Assembly (NCBI GenBank): GCA_020025655.1
Contig: JAHHRR010000059.1
Location: forward strand, 1 to 9,117
Direction of reading: 5' to 3'
DNA: 9,117 nucleotides
Source of the DNA: Oscillospiraceae bacterium
Lineage (GTDB): Bacteria > Bacillota > Clostridia > Oscillospirales > Oscillospiraceae
Positions 1 to 6,495 of this stretch are shown one piece after another. Below the pieces are notes generated by a model. It saw only the letters and a list, made by a program, of their open reading frames with translations, was not told the DNA's origin and did no database searches. Position 1 is the first letter of the stretch. Every line of letters starts with the position of its first letter. Both the position numbers and the translations under genes were made by a program.

Positions 1-18
1 CCGGTAAGGAGTTATGAT

Positions 19-897
19 ATGAAAGTACGGGTACCCGCCAGTTCCGCAAATCTGGGACCGGGTTTTGACTGCTTCGGCATCGCATGGAAGCTTTACAACG
101 AGATAGAGTTCATTCCGGACGTCAGCAGTCTTAAAATCACCGGCTGCCCTGCGGATTACCAAAACGAAAATAATCTTTGCTATCGTGCCTACTGCGCAGC
201 ACTGAACTATTGCGAACTTCCCGAAAAGCCTGTTGAAATCAATTTTCTTAAAAACGAAATCCCTATTTCAAGAGGTCTCGGCTCCTCCGCTGCACTGATA
301 GTAAGCGGCGTAACGGCCGCAAACGAGCTTAACAATCTGAAGCTGAGCAAAAATGAGCTTTTGAGTATTGCAACAGAAATCGAAGGGCATCCGGATAATA
401 TCGCCCCCGCTCTTTTCGGCGGCTTTACCGCCTCCGCCATGGATAAAGCATTGGCCCTCAGTGTTTCCTATCCGCTCAGCTCAAAGCTTCATTTCACTGC
501 AATTATTCCGGATTTTGAGCTTTCAACAGAGCTTTCCAGAAGCGTGCTTCCCGACATGGTTTCAAAATCTGATGCCGTCTTCAACATTTCCCGTTCTGCG
601 CTGCTGATAAAGGCTCTGGAGGACGGAAACTTTGTTCTGTTGTCAACAGCACTTCAGGATAAACTCCACCAGAAGTATCGTTTCAGGCTGATTGACGGCT
701 TTGACGAGGTAAAAGAATGCGCCATGCGCTGCGGCGCAGCCGGAATATGTATCTCCGGCGCAGGCTCTACACTTCTCTGCATCTCCGACTGTGAAACTTT
801 TACTGATGAAATGCGTGCTGAAATGCACAAAATCTTCCCTAATTGGAGCATTATTTCTCTGCAATGCGATTCGGACGGTGCAGCCATAATTAAATAA
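19..897 (+). CDS. thrB: Homoserine kinase (GHMP kinase family)
   Basis: Phosphorylates L-homoserine with ATP to O-phosphohomoserine, the substrate of threonine synthase; cytoplasmic. All three GHMP-kinase motifs are visible: the N-terminal PASSANLGPGFD (residues 6-17), the glycine/serine-rich ATP loop PISRGLGSSAA (82-92), and the C-terminal GICISGAGSTLL (242-253). EGHPDN (122-127) is also typical of homoserine kinases. At 292 aa it is normal length for the family and looks intact. The start is supported by AAGGAG at 6-11, seven bases before the ATG. Possible stop codons of an upstream gene lie at 5-7 and 15-17, so it is probably preceded by another gene in an operon (thrC or hom would be usual), but this cannot be shown. 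No terminator is visible before ilvA, so readthrough into it is likely. Confidence 0.96.
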   Translation: MKVRVPASSANLGPGFDCFGIAWKLYNEIEFIPDVSSLKITGCPADYQNENNLCYRAYCAALNYCELPEKPVEINFLKNEIPISRGLGSSAALIVSGVTAANELNNLKLSKNELLSIATEIEGHPDNIAPALFGGFTASAMDKALALSVSYPLSSKLHFTAIIPDFELSTELSRSVLPDMVSKSDAVFNISRSALLIKALEDGNFVLLSTALQDKLHQKYRFRLIDGFDEVKECAMRCGAAGICISGAGSTLLCISDCETFTDEMRAEMHKIFPNWSIISLQCDSDGAAIIK

Positions 898-918
898 AAA
901 ATAAAAATCTCTTCGCTA

Positions 919-947
919 TTGAATTAGTGCGCTGTTTGCTGTAAAAT
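919..947 (+). promoter_or_regulatory. Putative sigma-A-type promoter for ilvA-ridA
   Basis: A -35-like TTGAAT (919-924) and a -10-like TAAAAT (942-947) are separated by exactly 17 bases in the 76-bp gap after thrB. Transcription would start near 954, giving a leader of about 20 bases before the ilvA start. The box matches are good but not perfect. It would allow ilvA-ridA to be expressed separately from thrB. Confidence 0.5.
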
Positions 948-960
948 TCACTTTAAGAAC

Positions 961-976
961 GGAGGGATTTTTCTTG
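961..976 (+). promoter_or_regulatory. Ribosome binding site that fixes the TTG start of ilvA
   Basis: GGAGG at 961-965 lies eight bases upstream of TTG at 974-976. This is why the TTG start was chosen over the first in-frame ATG, which is 23 codons further in, lacks such a site, and would remove conserved N-terminal sequence. Confidence 0.8.
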
Positions 977-2185
977 AATATAGAACTCAAAGATATCGAA
1001 AAGGCAGAAGAGCGCATTAAGCCTCTGCTTCACCATACCGAAATGGATATATCTGCAACCTTTTCTCAGATGACCGGCGCACAGGTTTACCTTAAATACG
1101 AAAATCGTCAGAAAACCGGTTCATTTAAAATAAGAGGTGCAAGCAACAAAATAGCCGCCATGATAGAGCGTGGCGAAAACTGCCCTGTTGTGGCATCCTC
1201 TGCTGGAAACCATGCTCAGGGTGTTGCATATGCCGCCAAGCGTTTCGGAATTCCTGCAACTATCGTTATGCCTGAGGCCGCTCCCATTGCAAAGATTCAG
1301 GCCACTCAGGGCTATGGTGCCAAAGTAGTTCTCTCTGGTGAGTGCTACGACGACGCATATGCCTGCGCAAAGAAGATTTGCGAAGAAGAGGGCGCTGTAT
1401 TTCTCCATCCCTACAACGATCCAGAGGTAATTGCCGGTCAGGGTACTCTCGGTCTTGAGATTCTCTCAGACCTTCCGTATGTTGACATTATTGTAGTCCC
1501 GGCAGGCGGCGGCGGTCTGCTCTCCGGTGTTGCAGCTGCTGTAAAGCAGATAAACCCCAGAGTTCAGGTTTTCGGTGTTCAGGCAGAAGGCGCCGATGCA
1601 ATCGCCAGAAGCTTTAAAGAGAAAAAGCTTTGCACAACTGATGCCGCAAACACCATTGCAGACGGTATTGCCGTAAAAGTTCCCGGAGACATCACTGTTC
1701 CGCTCATAAACAAATATGTTGACGGCGTTGTAACAGTTTCCGACAGTGAAATTGCAAATGCTATTCTGCTGCTGCTTGAACGCTGCAAGCAGATGGTTGA
1801 GCCCGCAGGTGCAACTCCTCTTGCTGCTGTCCTCAGCAACAAAATTGATGTCAAAGGCAAGCGTGTCTGCTGCCTTATGTCCGGCGGTAATATTGATGTC
1901 AGCTTTATTCAGTCAATTATTGAAAGAGGTCTTGTGGCAAGACACAGACGTCTTAAATTTATGGTTACACTGCTTGACCGTCCCGGCAGCCTTGTACAGC
2001 TTCTGAATGTCATTGCAGGAGCCGGCGGCAACATTCTTTCCGTGCAGCACGACAAGCTGAACGATAACCTCTCTCCCAATGAGACAAACGTCCAGATTTC
2101 CTGCGAAGTCGGAGGTCTTGAGCACGGAACCAGACTTATTGAAAAATTAAAGAGCAACGGTTACACCGTGAAGCTCGAATACTGA
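974..2185 (+). CDS. ilvA: Threonine ammonia-lyase (threonine dehydratase) with one C-terminal ACT domain
   Basis: PLP enzyme converting L-threonine to 2-oxobutyrate and ammonia (serine to pyruvate as a side reaction). It feeds isoleucine synthesis or threonine catabolism. Fold-type II PLP marks are present: the Schiff-base lysine K52 in TGSFKIRGA, the substrate loop SAGNHAQG (76-83), the PLP-phosphate loop PAGGGGLLSG (176-185), and CLMSGGN (300-306), whose serine contacts the PLP ring nitrogen. Residues from about 327 form one ACT domain beginning FMVTLLDRPGSL. The 403-aa, single-ACT layout matches the medium form of the family, between the short catabolic TdcB type and the long E. coli IlvA with two regulatory domains. 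The ACT domain implies amino-acid allostery, but the effector cannot be read from sequence. It starts with TTG. ridA follows after 17 bases, so the two are surely cotranscribed. Confidence 0.95.
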   Translation: MNIELKDIEKAEERIKPLLHHTEMDISATFSQMTGAQVYLKYENRQKTGSFKIRGASNKIAAMIERGENCPVVASSAGNHAQGVAYAAKRFGIPATIVMPEAAPIAKIQATQGYGAKVVLSGECYDDAYACAKKICEEEGAVFLHPYNDPEVIAGQGTLGLEILSDLPYVDIIVVPAGGGGLLSGVAAAVKQINPRVQVFGVQAEGADAIARSFKEKKLCTTDAANTIADGIAVKVPGDITVPLINKYVDGVVTVSDSEIANAILLLLERCKQMVEPAGATPLAAVLSNKIDVKGKRVCCLMSGGNIDVSFIQSIIERGLVARHRRLKFMVTLLDRPGSLVQLLNVIAGAGGNILSVQHDKLNDNLSPNETNVQISCEVGGLEHGTRLIEKLKSNGYTVKLEY

Positions 2186-2202
2186 TATAAAGGAGAAGCT
2201 AT

Positions 2203-2574
2203 ATGAAAACTGTTTCCACCAAAAATGCTCCCGCCGCAATCGGCCCTTATTCTCAGGCTCAGATTGTTGGTAACATGGTCTATACCTCCGGTCAGATTCC
2301 CATAATTCCCGAAACCGGAGAACTTGCTCAGGGCCTTGAGGCTCAGGCACATCAGGTTTTCAAAAATCTTTCCGAGCTTCTGAAAGCCGCCGGAACCGAT
2401 ATGTCCAAGGTTGTAAAGACTACTGTGTTCATTAAGAACATGGATGATTTTGCTGCAATCAATGCAATCTATGCCCAGTATTTCACTGAGCCTTTCCCTG
2501 CACGTTCCTGCGTCGAGGTCGCAAGACTGCCTAAGGATGTAGCTCTCGAGTGCGAAGTAATCGCAGAGTTCTGA
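2203..2574 (+). CDS. ridA: RidA family reactive intermediate/imine deaminase
   Basis: Small cytoplasmic trimeric enzyme of the Rid (YjgF/YER057c/UK114) family. It hydrolyses 2-aminoacrylate and 2-iminobutyrate, the unstable products released by threonine/serine dehydratases, preventing damage to PLP enzymes. The 123-aa protein has the family hallmarks: NAPAAIGPYSQA near the N-terminus (8-19), TSGQIP (28-33), KTTVFIKNMDDF (72-83) and ARSCVEVARLP (100-110). R101 corresponds to the conserved carboxylate-binding arginine of the RidA subgroup, which argues for true deaminase activity over one of the Rid subfamilies lacking it. AAGGAG at 2190-2195 is seven bases before the ATG. It lies 17 bases after ilvA, the enzyme making its expected substrate, which strongly supports the assignment. 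A hairpin terminator follows closely. Confidence 0.96.
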   Translation: MKTVSTKNAPAAIGPYSQAQIVGNMVYTSGQIPIIPETGELAQGLEAQAHQVFKNLSELLKAAGTDMSKVVKTTVFIKNMDDFAAINAIYAQYFTEPFPARSCVEVARLPKDVALECEVIAEF

Positions 2575-2596
2575 TAAAGTCCATATAATAAAATGC

Positions 2597-2628
2597 AAAA
2601 AGCTCTCCTTTCGGAGAGCTTTTTATTT
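2597..2628 (+). terminator. Rho-independent terminator after ridA
   Basis: Perfect 8-bp stem AGCTCTCC / GGAGAGCT (2601-2608 with 2613-2620) around a TTTC loop, extended by A4/T4 pairing and followed by TTTTATTTT. It ends the thrB/ilvA/ridA transcript 22 bases after the ridA stop. The A-rich left flank makes it able to act on the - strand too. Confidence 0.9.
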
Positions 2629-2641
2629 TAAGCCATAAAGC

Positions 2642-2677
2642 AAACCCCTGAGTGCCTTTTAAGCCCTCAGGGGTTTT
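2642..2677 (+). terminator. Second hairpin terminator between convergent ridA and the glyA unit
   Basis: Perfect 11-bp stem AAACCCCTGAG / CTCAGGGGTTT (2642-2652 with 2666-2676) with a 13-base loop. On the + strand it is followed by a long T/A-rich tract, so it backs up the ridA terminator. Read from the - strand it lies just past the stop of the 60-aa gene (2685), but its T-tract there is weak (TTTGCTTT), so the hairpin at 2597-2628 may complete termination in that direction. Confidence 0.75.
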
Positions 2678-2684
2678 AATTATT

Positions 2685-2867
2685 TTATTTTTTAAAGGGC
2701 GCAATAAGGAAAAGCACAGTCAGTCCAATATAAAGAGCGTAAATAATATACGTCACATAATTGGGCCAAGCGAAGCTCATTTCAGGGTGAGTTAATGCAT
2801 ATAAAACGAAGAAATATGCAATAGCACACAGTATAGCTCCTATTCTCCTTGATGTTTTCTTTTTCAT
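2685..2867 (-). CDS. Small two-helix membrane protein downstream of glyA (unknown function)
   Basis: Not recognised as a named family. The 60-aa product starts with a basic stretch (MKKKTSRR). It has two clear hydrophobic segments, about residues 9-26 and 38-57, joined by a short polar loop (HPEMSFAWPN), and ends FKK. By the positive-inside rule both ends are probably cytoplasmic. It begins 16 bases after the glyA stop on the same strand. A purine-rich AAAAGGGG lies five bases before the ATG, an imperfect ribosome binding site. It ends just before a hairpin terminator, so it would be the last gene of the glyA transcript. The membrane-protein-like composition and snug fit between glyA and the terminator favour a real gene. 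No catalytic motif is visible. Confidence 0.68.
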   Translation of the reverse strand: MKKKTSRRIGAILCAIAYFFVLYALTHPEMSFAWPNYVTYIIYALYIGLTVLFLIAPFKK

Positions 2868-2883
2868 GCAGGCCCCTTTTCTA

Positions 2884-4131
2884 TCACACTGTCATATCAG
2901 GGTACAGGGGGAACTGACGGCAAAGCTCAATCACCTGCTCCTTAACCTGAGGAACGGCATTCTCGCCCTCATCAAGCAGCTTTGCAATCATATCGCCTAT
3001 CTGAGCCATTTCCTTTTCCTTCATGCCTCTGGAGGTCACTGCAGGTGAGCCGAAGCGCATACCGCTGGTGAGTTTAACAGACTGGGTGTCAAAAGGAATG
3101 GTGTTCTTATTTGCAGTAATATTAGCCTTATCAAGCAGTTCCTGAACCTCCATACCGGTCTTGCCTCTGCTCATAACATCAGCAAGCATCAGGTGGTTAT
3201 CAGTTCCGCCGGAAACAAGGCGTACACCGTTTTTAGTGAGTTCATCTGCAAGAGCAGCTGCATTTTTAACAACCTGCTGCTGATATACCTTGAATTCAGG
3301 GCTGAGAGCTTCCTTGAAGCAGATTGCCTTAGCAGCAATAATGTGCATAAGAGGACCGCCCTGAGTACCGGGGAATACAGCGCTGTTGATTTTCTTTTTG
3401 AGATCGTCCTTGCAGAGAATCAGTGCGCCTCTGGGTCCTCTGAGAGTCTTGTGGGTTGTAGTTGTAACTACATCGGCATAAGGCACAGGGCTGGGATGAA
3501 CACCTGCTGCAACAAGGCCCGCAATATGAGCCATATCTACCATAAGGTAGGCGCCGACTTCATCTGCAATCTCTCTCATGCGCTTAAAGTCGATAAATCT
3601 GGGATAGGCACTTGCGCCTGCAATGATGATTTTAGGCTTGCATTCCTCAGCCTTCTGCAAAAGGCCTTCATAGTCGATAGTCTCTGTTTCCTTGTCAACG
3701 CCATAGAAGCAGGCATTGAAATACTTACCGGAAATAGATGCCTTGGAACCATGGGTAAGATGTCCGCCGTGGCTGAGGTCCATACCCAGAATGGTATCAC
3801 CGGGCTTGAGAAGTGCGAGGTAAACTGCCACATTTGCCTGAGAGCCGGAGTGGGGCTGTACGTTTGCGTGTTCAGCGCCGAAAAGCTGCTTTGCACGTTC
3901 GATTGCCAGATTTTCAATTTCATCCACATATTCGCAGCCGCCATAATATCTGGCGCCGGGATAGCCCTCTGCGTATTTGTTGGTGAGGTGGCTGCCCATA
4001 GCCTGCATAACTGCCTCACTTACAAAGTTTTCGGAGGCAATGAGCTCAATATGATCCTGCTGGCGTTTAAGCTCACGCATCATGGAGTCATAAACCTCGA
4101 TATCCTGATTTTTGATTTTGTCGTAATTCAT
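2884..4131 (-). CDS. glyA: Serine hydroxymethyltransferase
   Basis: PLP enzyme that interconverts serine and glycine with transfer of a one-carbon unit to tetrahydrofolate; a main source of 5,10-methylene-THF; cytoplasmic. The 415-aa length is standard. Visible signatures are IASENF (31-36), the YAEGYPGARYYGGC segment (53-66), QPHSGSQAN (92-100), the substrate/PLP region VDMAHIAGLVAAG (198-210) with D199 and H202, and the active-site TTTTHKTLRGPRG, where K228 forms the Schiff base. All key residues are present. The start is supported by GGAGG (4136-4140 on this strand) six bases upstream of the ATG, and a putative promoter lies about 50 bases further up. A 60-aa membrane protein follows 16 bases after its stop. 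Confidence 0.98.
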   Translation of the reverse strand: MNYDKIKNQDIEVYDSMMRELKRQQDHIELIASENFVSEAVMQAMGSHLTNKYAEGYPGARYYGGCEYVDEIENLAIERAKQLFGAEHANVQPHSGSQANVAVYLALLKPGDTILGMDLSHGGHLTHGSKASISGKYFNACFYGVDKETETIDYEGLLQKAEECKPKIIIAGASAYPRFIDFKRMREIADEVGAYLMVDMAHIAGLVAAGVHPSPVPYADVVTTTTHKTLRGPRGALILCKDDLKKKINSAVFPGTQGGPLMHIIAAKAICFKEALSPEFKVYQQQVVKNAAALADELTKNGVRLVSGGTDNHLMLADVMSRGKTGMEVQELLDKANITANKNTIPFDTQSVKLTSGMRFGSPAVTSRGMKEKEMAQIGDMIAKLLDEGENAVPQVKEQVIELCRQFPLYPDMTV

Positions 4132-4182
4132 GTATTACCTCCGAGTTTATAATTTATATTTTTTGCAAAGTATAACAGAAAT

Positions 4183-4212
4183 ATTATAATACATCGAGAC
4201 CCGTTTTGACAA
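4183..4212 (-). promoter_or_regulatory. Putative glyA promoter
   Basis: On the - strand a TTGTCA -35 box (4207-4212) and a perfect TATAAT -10 box (4183-4188) are 18 bases apart. Transcription would begin near 4176, giving a leader of about 45 bases that is A/T rich and shows no clear riboswitch or hairpin. A second -10-like TATACT (4169-4174) has only a poor -35 match. Confidence 0.55.
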
Positions 4213-4252
4213 TCTCAGAATGAGCATTTTTCAAAGTTTATTAATATGTCTA

Positions 4253-4281
4253 TTGAAGCTTTTTTACAAACGTGCTAAAAT
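4253..4281 (+). promoter_or_regulatory. Putative promoter of the membrane-anchored EEP hydrolase gene
   Basis: TTGAAG (4253-4258) and TAAAAT (4276-4281) are spaced exactly 17 bases apart. A TG at 4273-4274 forms an extended -10 (TGCTAAAAT). Transcription would start near 4288, only about 20 bases before the ATG. The design closely resembles the ilvA promoter in this window. Confidence 0.6.
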
Positions 4282-4310
4282 CTTGCTAACAACTTTATGA
4301 GGTGAAATGA

Positions 4311-5360
4311 ATGAAAAAGTTTCTGAAAGTGCTGCTTTGCATTGTTCTTGTCATCGTTGTGCTTCTCGGCGGAGCACTTGCATGGCTGAGCATTGAAGAG
4401 TACAAGCCGGAGCCTGTTATGGAAATGGAAATCAACGCTGTTCCTGACAGCCCGAAGCTCGAATTAGGCAAAGAGCTGGATGTTATTTCCTGGAATATAG
4501 GCTATGCCGGTCTGGGTAAAGATTCCGACTTCTTTATGGACGGCGGCGAAAACGTCAAGTCTGCGGATGAAGAAACCTCCGCTAAATACCTTGCCGGTAT
4601 AAAAGACTTCCTTTCCGCTCAGCAGCCCGATTTAATCATGCTTCAGGAAGTCGATACCGACTCTCATCGTACATACGGCGTGAATGAGGCTGAGGCTCTT
4701 CAGCAGGGTAACTGGGTACACGCTCTCAACTACTCCTGCCCCTTTGTTCCCTACCCCGTTCCTCCCATCGGAAGAGTTCACAGCGGTCTTTTCAGTACTA
4801 CCGGCTACGAAATCGAGGATGCAGAGCGTATCGCTCTCCCCTGCCCCTTCTCATGGCCTGTAAGCACTGCCAACCTGAAGCGCTGCCTGCTTGTAAGCTA
4901 TATGCCCATTGAAGGCAGTGACAAGCAGCTGGTTCTTGTTAACCTGCATCTTGAGGCTTATGATGACGGCGAAGGCAAAATCGCTCAGACTAAGATGCTC
5001 AGAGAATTTATCGAGCAGGAGTACAGCAAGGGCAACTATGTAATTGCCGGAGGTGACTTCAACCAGACCTTCCCCGGTACTCTGGATACCTTCCCGATTG
5101 TCCATGATGACTACTGGGTTCCCGGTGTTCTTGACGACAGCTTCCTCCCCGAAGGCTGGAGCTTCACTTATGACAACGCTGCTCCTACCTGCCGTCTTTT
5201 GAATCAGCCTTATGATGAAGCTGATCCCGGCACACAGCATTATGTCCTTGACGGCTTTATTCTCTCCCCCAACGTGCAGCTCAACAGCGTTGAAAACATT
5301 GACCTGCACTTCGAAAACTCCGACCACAACCCTGTTAGAATTAACGTAACTCTTAATTAA
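4311..5360 (+). CDS. Membrane-anchored or secreted endonuclease/exonuclease/phosphatase (EEP) family hydrolase
   Basis: Metal-dependent phosphodiesterase/phosphatase fold shared with DNase I, ExoIII and sphingomyelinase-like enzymes; the substrate cannot be read from sequence. An N-terminal hydrophobic segment (about residues 5-26, after MKKFLK) is a signal anchor or signal peptide; no lipobox cysteine is visible. The catalytic set is complete: SWN (N62), LQEVD (E113 as metal ligand), NLHLEA (N211, H213), GGDFN (D249, N251), LDGF (D314) and the C-terminal SDHNP (D338, H339). The 349-aa protein is therefore probably an active extracytoplasmic enzyme. GAGGTG at 4299-4304 is six bases before the ATG. 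The gene stands alone between its own promoter and a bidirectional terminator, so it is monocistronic. Possible roles include nucleic-acid scavenging or phospholipid/phosphoester hydrolysis; neither is proven. Confidence 0.88.
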   Translation: MKKFLKVLLCIVLVIVVLLGGALAWLSIEEYKPEPVMEMEINAVPDSPKLELGKELDVISWNIGYAGLGKDSDFFMDGGENVKSADEETSAKYLAGIKDFLSAQQPDLIMLQEVDTDSHRTYGVNEAEALQQGNWVHALNYSCPFVPYPVPPIGRVHSGLFSTTGYEIEDAERIALPCPFSWPVSTANLKRCLLVSYMPIEGSDKQLVLVNLHLEAYDDGEGKIAQTKMLREFIEQEYSKGNYVIAGGDFNQTFPGTLDTFPIVHDDYWVPGVLDDSFLPEGWSFTYDNAAPTCRLLNQPYDEADPGTQHYVLDGFILSPNVQLNSVENIDLHFENSDHNPVRINVTLN

Positions 5361-5367
5361 ACAGCAC

Positions 5368-5402
5368 AAAAAAGCTCAGTCATAAATGACTGAGCTTTTT
5401 TT
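5368..5402. terminator. Bidirectional terminator between convergent genes
   Basis: Perfect stem AGCTCAGTCA / TGACTGAGCT (5373-5382 with 5387-5396) around a TAAA loop, flanked by an A-tract on the left and a T7 run on the right. It sits 7 bases after the EEP hydrolase stop and 3 bases beyond the stop of the - strand MacB-like gene, so it can end both transcripts. Confidence 0.92.
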
Positions 5403-5405
5403 ATA

Positions 5406-6494
5406 TCATTTTTCGTGCATACCGTGTTTCTTTTCCCAGCGTCTGCGCTGGCGAACTCGGATTGCCTCTTCCACATTGTCTTTTGCAACAGGAATAAGGT
5501 CCTCCGTAAGCTTATCTTTGCCCCTCTTGAAGTAGTGTACAGTAATAATTATTAAGACCGTCACCGGCATTACAGCTGTAAACAGGCCAACAAATATCAG
5601 CAGCAAACACCAGTCCTCAGTGCAGCGGGCTGCATTTTCCCAATAGGGATATACCATACCCATAGTCTGCATGGAACGTGTTCCGAACTGCCGCAGAAGC
5701 TTAAAAAGTCTTCCGAATTCATATCGTCCGGAGTTATCCACAATGTCCGCATTCTTAACGGGAAACTTTTCTGTTAAAAAGCTATGGGTAAAACCGTCTA
5801 CCGGTTCTACCATACACAGCTCATAGCAGCTTATTCCGGCAGTTCCTTCGTATAAAAGCGAATAGGCATCATAGGACATATAAATTCCCATACCTGAGGT
5901 ATAGGCTTTTTTGCTTGCAAAATCCTGCTCTCTTTCGATTACGCCGGAAACCACAAACGGAATTCCGTTTATGCGCATCTCAAGTCCCTGCAGGTCAGTT
6001 CCGCCGAAAAGCAGCCATGCTGTATCTTCATCAAGCAGAACTCTGTCTTTCATAAGGTCTTTTTCAGAGATATAGTTACCACTTATAAGTCTTATCGGGT
6101 GGAAATCAAAGAAGTTTCCTCCCACTGCAATAACTGATACGTCGCCTTTACCCAGTCCGCTGGAAACAGTTGCTTTGCCTGTTGTGCTCCATGCGTCCAC
6201 GAAAAGCGTGCTTTCGTTGTCAACCTCAATGGCGGCTTCTTTCATCCGTGTTACAGCATTAGTGCGTATACTGTATACATCACTGAGCTTTATCTTTTCA
6301 TCTGCCGGCAGATAGCAGGTCAGCTGCGCAAAGTTTTCCTTGCTGTCACCTGCCCAACGTTCAGCCTGTTTCTGGCTGTCCAGCAGATTTGAAATTATTC
6401 CCATGCCTGTAAAAGATGCAATGGATATTAGTGCCAGAACAACACTTAATATAGCGATAAATATTCTCTTTTTCTTGTTTGGACGTTTCTTCAT
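5406..6494 (-). CDS. MacB-like periplasmic-core-domain membrane protein lacking the FtsX permease bundle
   Basis: The 362-aa protein has a basic N-terminus (MKKRPNKKKR), a first membrane helix (about 11-34), then a large extracytoplasmic domain resembling the MacB periplasmic core. In that domain VIAVGGNFFDFHPIRLISGN (121-140), a DRVLLDEDTAWLLFGG stretch (150-165) and the INGIPFVVSGVIE segment (175-187) follow the usual order of that domain. A second helix (about 296-321) is followed by a highly charged 40-residue cytoplasmic tail. Complete MacB-type permeases have four helices with an FtsX domain of three at the C-terminus; here only one remains, so it is unlikely to be a transporter alone. 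It starts one base after the HlyD-like gene stop (TGATATG) and has no clear ribosome binding site, so translation is probably coupled to it. No ATPase is nearby. The domain call comes from motif pattern; the role is inferred. Confidence 0.72.
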   Translation of the reverse strand: MKKRPNKKKRIFIAILSVVLALISIASFTGMGIISNLLDSQKQAERWAGDSKENFAQLTCYLPADEKIKLSDVYSIRTNAVTRMKEAAIEVDNESTLFVDAWSTTGKATVSSGLGKGDVSVIAVGGNFFDFHPIRLISGNYISEKDLMKDRVLLDEDTAWLLFGGTDLQGLEMRINGIPFVVSGVIEREQDFASKKAYTSGMGIYMSYDAYSLLYEGTAGISCYELCMVEPVDGFTHSFLTEKFPVKNADIVDNSGRYEFGRLFKLLRQFGTRSMQTMGMVYPYWENAARCTEDWCLLLIFVGLFTAVMPVTVLIIITVHYFKRGKDKLTEDLIPVAKDNVEEAIRVRQRRRWEKKHGMHEK

Positions 6495-6495
6495 A

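Noticed and set aside
898..973. Possible attenuator or riboswitch in the thrB-ilvA gap
   Set aside because: No stable hairpin with a T-run and no leader peptide is visible in 76 bases; only a promoter and ribosome binding site can be supported.
1043..1045. ATG as an alternative start of ilvA
   Set aside because: It lacks a ribosome binding site and would cut off the first 23 residues, which fit the family N-terminus; the TTG at 974 has a strong GGAGG at proper spacing.
2161..2598. 145-aa - strand open frame opposite ridA
   Set aside because: Antisense to a complete ridA with conserved motifs, and its ends cross the ilvA tail and the ridA terminator flank; no sign of a protein family.
3193..4152. 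319-aa + strand open frame opposite glyA
   Set aside because: It lies wholly antisense to an unmistakable serine hydroxymethyltransferase gene and its translation is Cys/His/Ile-rich with no family motif; a shadow of glyA codon bias.
4206..4234. Perfect TTGACA at 4206-4211 on the + strand as the EEP gene promoter
   Set aside because: At 17-base spacing the -10 position reads TTTCAA, a poor match, whereas the TTGAAG/TAAAAT pair nearer the gene has correct spacing and an extended -10.
4851..5369. 172-aa - strand open frame opposite the EEP hydrolase gene
   Set aside because: It overlaps the catalytic part of the EEP gene in antisense and starts inside the bidirectional terminator; no ribosome binding site or recognisable motif.
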